Assembly (NCBI GenBank): GCA_029259605.1
Contig: JAJDEV010000182.1
Span: forward strand, 1 to 56,794
Source: Planctomycetota bacterium
GTDB taxonomy: Bacteria > Planctomycetota > UBA1135 > GCA-002686595
Reading direction: 5' to 3'
Length of the DNA: 56,794 nucleotides
This document shows positions 53,729-56,794 of this stretch, in pieces (the first letter of the stretch is position 1; the number at the start of each line of letters is the position of its first letter). Under the pieces are notes generated by a model, which worked only from the letters and a program-made list of their open reading frames with translations, had not been told where the DNA came from and searched no databases. The translations under genes and the position numbers were made by a program.

Positions 53729-54960
53729 AGCACGACGTCGGCCTGTCGGCGCTGATCGTCAACTACAACACGGGCTCGTACGCGGTCGGATGCGTCGAGT
53801 CGCTCGTTTCGGAGTGGACCCGTGAGGGACGCGAGCGAGACAAGCTCGACATCGTGTGCGTCGACAACGCGTCGCCCGACGACCAGGGCGAACACCTCGC
53901 GCGCCTCGAGGAGCTGGGCGTGGCGGTGATCCGCGCCGAAGAGAACCTCGGCTACGCGCGCGGCATGAACCTGGCGTACGAGCGCGCGCGCGAGATGGGC
54001 GCGCGCGAGGTCGTCGCGATCCTGAACCCCGACCTGCATTTCCTGCCCGGCGCGCTCGCGACGATGATCGACTACATCGTCGAGCACGAGGAATGCGGCT
54101 GCCTGGATCCGGCGACTTCGATCGATGCGCTCGGCGTGTTCAGCCTGCCGCGCAATCTGCTTCCGACGCCGCTCGAACACGCGCGCGTGACGCTCGCCCA
54201 ACTCAGCCCGATGCTGTGCCGACGGTACAGTGCGTACCGCGTGCGGCGCGCGCTCGAATGGTGGCAGGCCACCGGGCCGATCGAGACCGACATGCTGTCC
54301 GGCTGCTGCGTCTTCCTGCGGCGCGAAGTCGTCGAGCGCATGGGGCGCGTCATGGATCCGCGCTATCCGCTGTACTTCGAGGACACGGACCTCTTCCGCA
54401 CGCTGCGCAGCATGGGCCTCACGGTCATCCACCACACGGGCGCGCGCATCCTGCACCACTGGTCGCGCTCGGCGAAGGTCGGCGGCGACTTCGATCACGA
54501 GCCGCAGCGGCGCCACGAGATCGGCCGCGACCTCTACTACCGGAAGTTCTACGGTCCGCTCGGGCGCGGGATCGTCGGGGCGGTCAACTGGCTCTTCCAC
54601 GTTTGGCCGGCGGCGAAGCGCGGGCGGCCGATGGCGGACATGGTCCAGCTCGGCGCGTTCGACGGTCCGGTCGAGATCGAGCTCCCGAAGAGCTGTCGCT
54701 TCCTCATCGAGATCGCGGTGCATCCGACGTTCATCATCGCCGGCGGGATCTTCGGCGAGGGCGATCGCTGGCGCTGCCCCGAGGAGGCGTGGGACTGGCT
54801 GTTCACGCTCGAGTACTGGGTGCGCGCGGTCGACCTCGACACGCTCGAGCCGATCGGCTACTGGCGCTTCACGAAGACGTCGCCGGGGCGGGACGTCGCG
54901 ATGAGCGTCGCCGAGCTCGACGCGCTCGGCGATCGACTGCTGTCGGCATGTGCGCCATGA
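53725..54960 (+). CDS. family 2 glycosyltransferase
   Basis: A 411-residue cytoplasmic GT-A fold glycosyltransferase. Recognisable are the nucleotide-sugar entry LSALIVNYNTGSYAVGCVESL, VCVDNASPDD, NLGYARGMNLAYERA, the metal site region VAILNPDLHF, and the acceptor-side YFEDTDLFRTL. This resembles the rhamnosyltransferase-like group of GT2 enzymes. About 120 C-terminal residues (after FHVWPAAKRGRP) form an additional domain of unknown function. The start is GTG 53725, overlapping the wzt stop. The sugar and acceptor are unknown. The cluster context suggests a step in the exported polysaccharide. Confidence 0.9.
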   Translation: MKHDVGLSALIVNYNTGSYAVGCVESLVSEWTREGRERDKLDIVCVDNASPDDQGEHLARLEELGVAVIRAEENLGYARGMNLAYERAREMGAREVVAILNPDLHFLPGALATMIDYIVEHEECGCLDPATSIDALGVFSLPRNLLPTPLEHARVTLAQLSPMLCRRYSAYRVRRALEWWQATGPIETDMLSGCCVFLRREVVERMGRVMDPRYPLYFEDTDLFRTLRSMGLTVIHHTGARILHHWSRSAKVGGDFDHEPQRRHEIGRDLYYRKFYGPLGRGIVGAVNWLFHVWPAAKRGRPMADMVQLGAFDGPVEIELPKSCRFLIEIAVHPTFIIAGGIFGEGDRWRCPEEAWDWLFTLEYWVRAVDLDTLEPIGYWRFTKTSPGRDVAMSVAELDALGDRLLSACAP

Positions 54961-55703
54961 CGTACGCGGGTTCGACGAGCGAGCGCGCGCCGCTGCCCGA
55001 GACGCTGGCCACGCCGCCGCGCGGGCGCGTGCTGATCTTGGCGCCGCATCCCGACGACGACGTGATCGGCTGCGGCGGCACGCTCAAGAAGCACGCGGCC
55101 CAGGGCGATCCCGTGCACGTCGTCGTCGCGTTCGACGGGCGGCGCGGCGATCCGAGCGAGCGCTTCGATCCGGCGGAGTACGTCGAGCGGCGCCGGCGCG
55201 AGGCGCGCGCCGCGGCCGCGCACCTCGGCCTCGGCGACTACGAGTTCTGGGACAACCCCGAGGGGCACGAGCCGGCGCCGAGCCAGCTCCTCGAGGGCGC
55301 GCGCGCGGTGGCCGCGTGCATCGAGCGCTTTCGGCCGGACCTCGTGTACGCGCCGTGGGTCGGCGAGCAGCACATCGACCATCACTCGCTCGGGCGCGCC
55401 GTTCGGCTCGCCGTGTCCCTCACCGGGACGCGCGCGGAGGCCTGGGGCTACGAAGTGTGGACGCCGCTCGTTCCGACGCGGATCATCGACATCACGGACG
55501 TGTTCGAAGCCAAGCGCGCGGCGCTCCTCGAGCACACCTCCCAAACCGGCGAGATCGCCGGCATGGAGCACAAGGCGCTGGCGATCACCGCGCAGCGGGC
55601 GATGTATCTCGCGCCGGAGGCTCGTCACGGCGAAGGCTTCGCCCCGCTCGGCGCGCCGGATCCCGGCGACGCGCAGTTGCTCGACCACGACGCGCGCGCG
55701 TGA
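54957..55703 (+). CDS. PIG-L family N-acetylglucosaminyl deacetylase
   Basis: A 248-residue zinc-dependent deacetylase. The metal and catalytic motif is APHPDDD (H31, D33, D34), followed by VIGCGGT; a second His-rich motif, EQHIDHHSLG, completes the zinc site. The family removes acetyl groups from N-acetylglucosamine-type sugars. Its ATG overlaps the glycosyltransferase stop by 4 bp, so it is the fourth gene of the wzm-wzt cluster and probably modifies an amino sugar of the exported glycan or its lipid precursor. An alternative ATG at 54948 adds three residues. Confidence 0.92.
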   Translation: MTYAGSTSERAPLPETLATPPRGRVLILAPHPDDDVIGCGGTLKKHAAQGDPVHVVVAFDGRRGDPSERFDPAEYVERRRREARAAAAHLGLGDYEFWDNPEGHEPAPSQLLEGARAVAACIERFRPDLVYAPWVGEQHIDHHSLGRAVRLAVSLTGTRAEAWGYEVWTPLVPTRIIDITDVFEAKRAALLEHTSQTGEIAGMEHKALAITAQRAMYLAPEARHGEGFAPLGAPDPGDAQLLDHDARA

Positions 55704-55797
55704 GGTGAGCGCTCGCCGGGCGTCGAGCCCGGCACGAAACTTCTGTCCCGATTCTCTATGTCATTCTGAGAGATCGAGTTGTTAGGCTCAGCTCCAA

Positions 55798-56703
55798 ATG
55801 AGCAACGAGCGTTCGCCGCAGACGATCCTTGCAACCGAGTCGCGAGCCTTGCCGCTGGTGGCGCCGGAGATCTGGGACACGCGCATCGCCGCGGAACTCT
55901 CGCTACCGGTTTGTGTCGTCGGGCCGCACGGTGCACTCATGCATGTCAACGAGGCGTGGCGTGCATTCACCGGATGCACCCCGCGCGACTCGTCGCTCGA
56001 CGCCGTCCACTTCGAGGAGCGCGCCGCGTTGCGCGGGGCGTTCGAGCGCACGCAGCGGACCGGCGAGGGGTTCCGGCTCGAGTTCCGCATGCGACGTGCG
56101 GACGGCCAGATGCGCTGGATGCGCGCCAGCGGGTTCATGCTCGTTGCGGTGGACGGCGAACCGGAAGGCGTCGCGTGTGTCTGCATCGATGTGACGGAGA
56201 GCGTGCGAACGATTCAGGAGCTGCGCGGCGCGTTGCTGGACGCGCGCGCGCGCTCGGACGCGAGCGGAGGCGCGCCGAGCGCACCACCTGCGTTCGCCTT
56301 CCAGGCCGAGGCGGGGGGGGAAGCACCGGACACGATCCTCGTGATCGACGACGAGGAGCTCGTGCGCCAGACGGTGGGCAGCGTGCTCGTCGGCAGGGGG
56401 TACCGGACGCTCCTCGCCGCGGACGGGCTCGTCGGTGTCGAGCTGTTGCGCACGCACCGAACCGAAGTCGCGGCCGTCTTGCTGGACTACGTCCTACCGA
56501 CGCTCGACGCGCCCCGGACGCTGTCGGAACTGAAGGGCGTGCGCGACGACCTTCCGGTCGTGCTCGTCAGCGGTTACGAGGAGCGCGAGGTGACGTCGCG
56601 TTTTCCTCCGCATTCGCTCGCGGGCTTCGTCGGCAAGCCGTTCGTCCGTGACGCGCTGCTCTCGACCCTGCGTCGCGTGATCGCCGCGAGCCGGTCCGCG
56701 TGA
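55798..56703 (+). CDS. PAS-receiver protein without kinase domain
   Basis: A 301-residue cytoplasmic signalling protein. A PAS domain with PAC end (about 32-138, LPVCVVGPHGALMHVNEAW to DVTESVRTIQ) is followed by a linker and a receiver domain (about 178-298). Receiver residues are the acidic pair D184-D185, phosphoacceptor D230 (LLDYVLP), S258 and K280 (GKPF). There is no histidine-kinase core or output domain, so it may be a remnant of a hybrid kinase or a stand-alone relay. The intergenic region before it is relatively A/T-rich near 55745-55790. Nothing nearby encodes its kinase. Confidence 0.88.
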   Translation: MSNERSPQTILATESRALPLVAPEIWDTRIAAELSLPVCVVGPHGALMHVNEAWRAFTGCTPRDSSLDAVHFEERAALRGAFERTQRTGEGFRLEFRMRRADGQMRWMRASGFMLVAVDGEPEGVACVCIDVTESVRTIQELRGALLDARARSDASGGAPSAPPAFAFQAEAGGEAPDTILVIDDEELVRQTVGSVLVGRGYRTLLAADGLVGVELLRTHRTEVAAVLLDYVLPTLDAPRTLSELKGVRDDLPVVLVSGYEEREVTSRFPPHSLAGFVGKPFVRDALLSTLRRVIAASRSA

Positions 56704-56716
56704 CGACCGGCCGTCG

Positions 56717-56794
56717 CTAGCAGACTGTGGCGAAAGTCATTCACCCGCAGAACGCCGTCCTCCACTCCGGCTTGGCCCCCGAAAGCCTCGCCGA
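56717..56794. other. possible transposon end at the right edge
   Basis: CTAGCAGACTGTGGCGAAAG begins at 56717 and matches the left end of element C (from 46913) at 18 of the first 28 positions, including the CTAGCAG start and a later TCAT. It may be the terminus of an insertion sequence that continues past the window. No frame in the remaining bases could be assigned. Confidence 0.3.

Overview
The window is a GC-rich (roughly two-thirds G+C by eye), densely coding bacterial chromosome segment. Three things point to the PVC superphylum, most likely Planctomycetota: a small basic protein at 48243-48476 beginning MSIHSSL and carrying the VLGLPKVR core known only from PVC bacteria; TPR-secretin lipoproteins next to ExbB/ExbD genes; and a formylglycine-type sulfatase. 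The envelope is diderm: it has TamB- and Omp85-like proteins, lipoproteins, secretins and Wzm/Wzt. No rRNA, tRNA, CRISPR array, phage or complete insertion sequence was found.

Layout. (1) 1-224: two copies of a 110-bp tandem repeat. (2) 243-9632: a sulfatase (minus); a TamB-like protein and a lipobox-bearing Omp85 protein (plus, TamB/TamL-like pair); a secreted M28 peptidase and an outer-envelope lipoprotein (minus). (3) 9735-29110: three complete five-gene ABC peptide-import operons in a row, each in the order SBP-permease-permease-ATPase-ATPase. The first runs leftward, the other two rightward, and the first two diverge from a 145-bp region with candidate promoters on both strands. A HAD phosphatase follows. 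(4) 29976-42348 (all minus): two paralogous TPR-secretin lipoproteins bracket a block of two exported TPR proteins, one ExbB/TolQ-type channel protein and two ExbD-type proteins. There is no TonB and no ATPase or pseudopilin of type II secretion. This is the best candidate for an uncharacterised system in the window: a possible proton-motive-force-driven envelope machine. (5) 42934-46539: family-4 uracil-DNA glycosylase and MtaB (minus), and a TPR lipoprotein (plus). (6) 46536-47222: three abutting palindromic or inverted-repeat elements without coding capacity, MITE-like. (7) 47360-51273: a membrane-anchored SPOR-like protein, the PVC small basic protein, QueE, Der and a small lipoprotein. 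(8) 51459-55703: a translationally coupled Wzm-Wzt-glycosyltransferase-PIG-L deacetylase cluster for surface polysaccharide. (9) 55798-56703: a PAS-receiver protein without a kinase domain, followed by a sequence that may be a transposon end.

How it fits together. The window is dominated by envelope biogenesis and nutrient uptake. Outer-membrane assembly or transport proteins, secretins and the ExbBD motor would handle export or import across the outer membrane. The three Opp systems, the M28 peptidase and the sulfatase suggest a heterotroph living on peptides and sulfated polymers. Many gene pairs inside operons overlap by 4 bp (ATGA or GTGA), which indicates translational coupling. Shine-Dalgarno sequences are often weak, so several start sites are judgements. 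All functional assignments are read from sequence motifs; no database search was possible.
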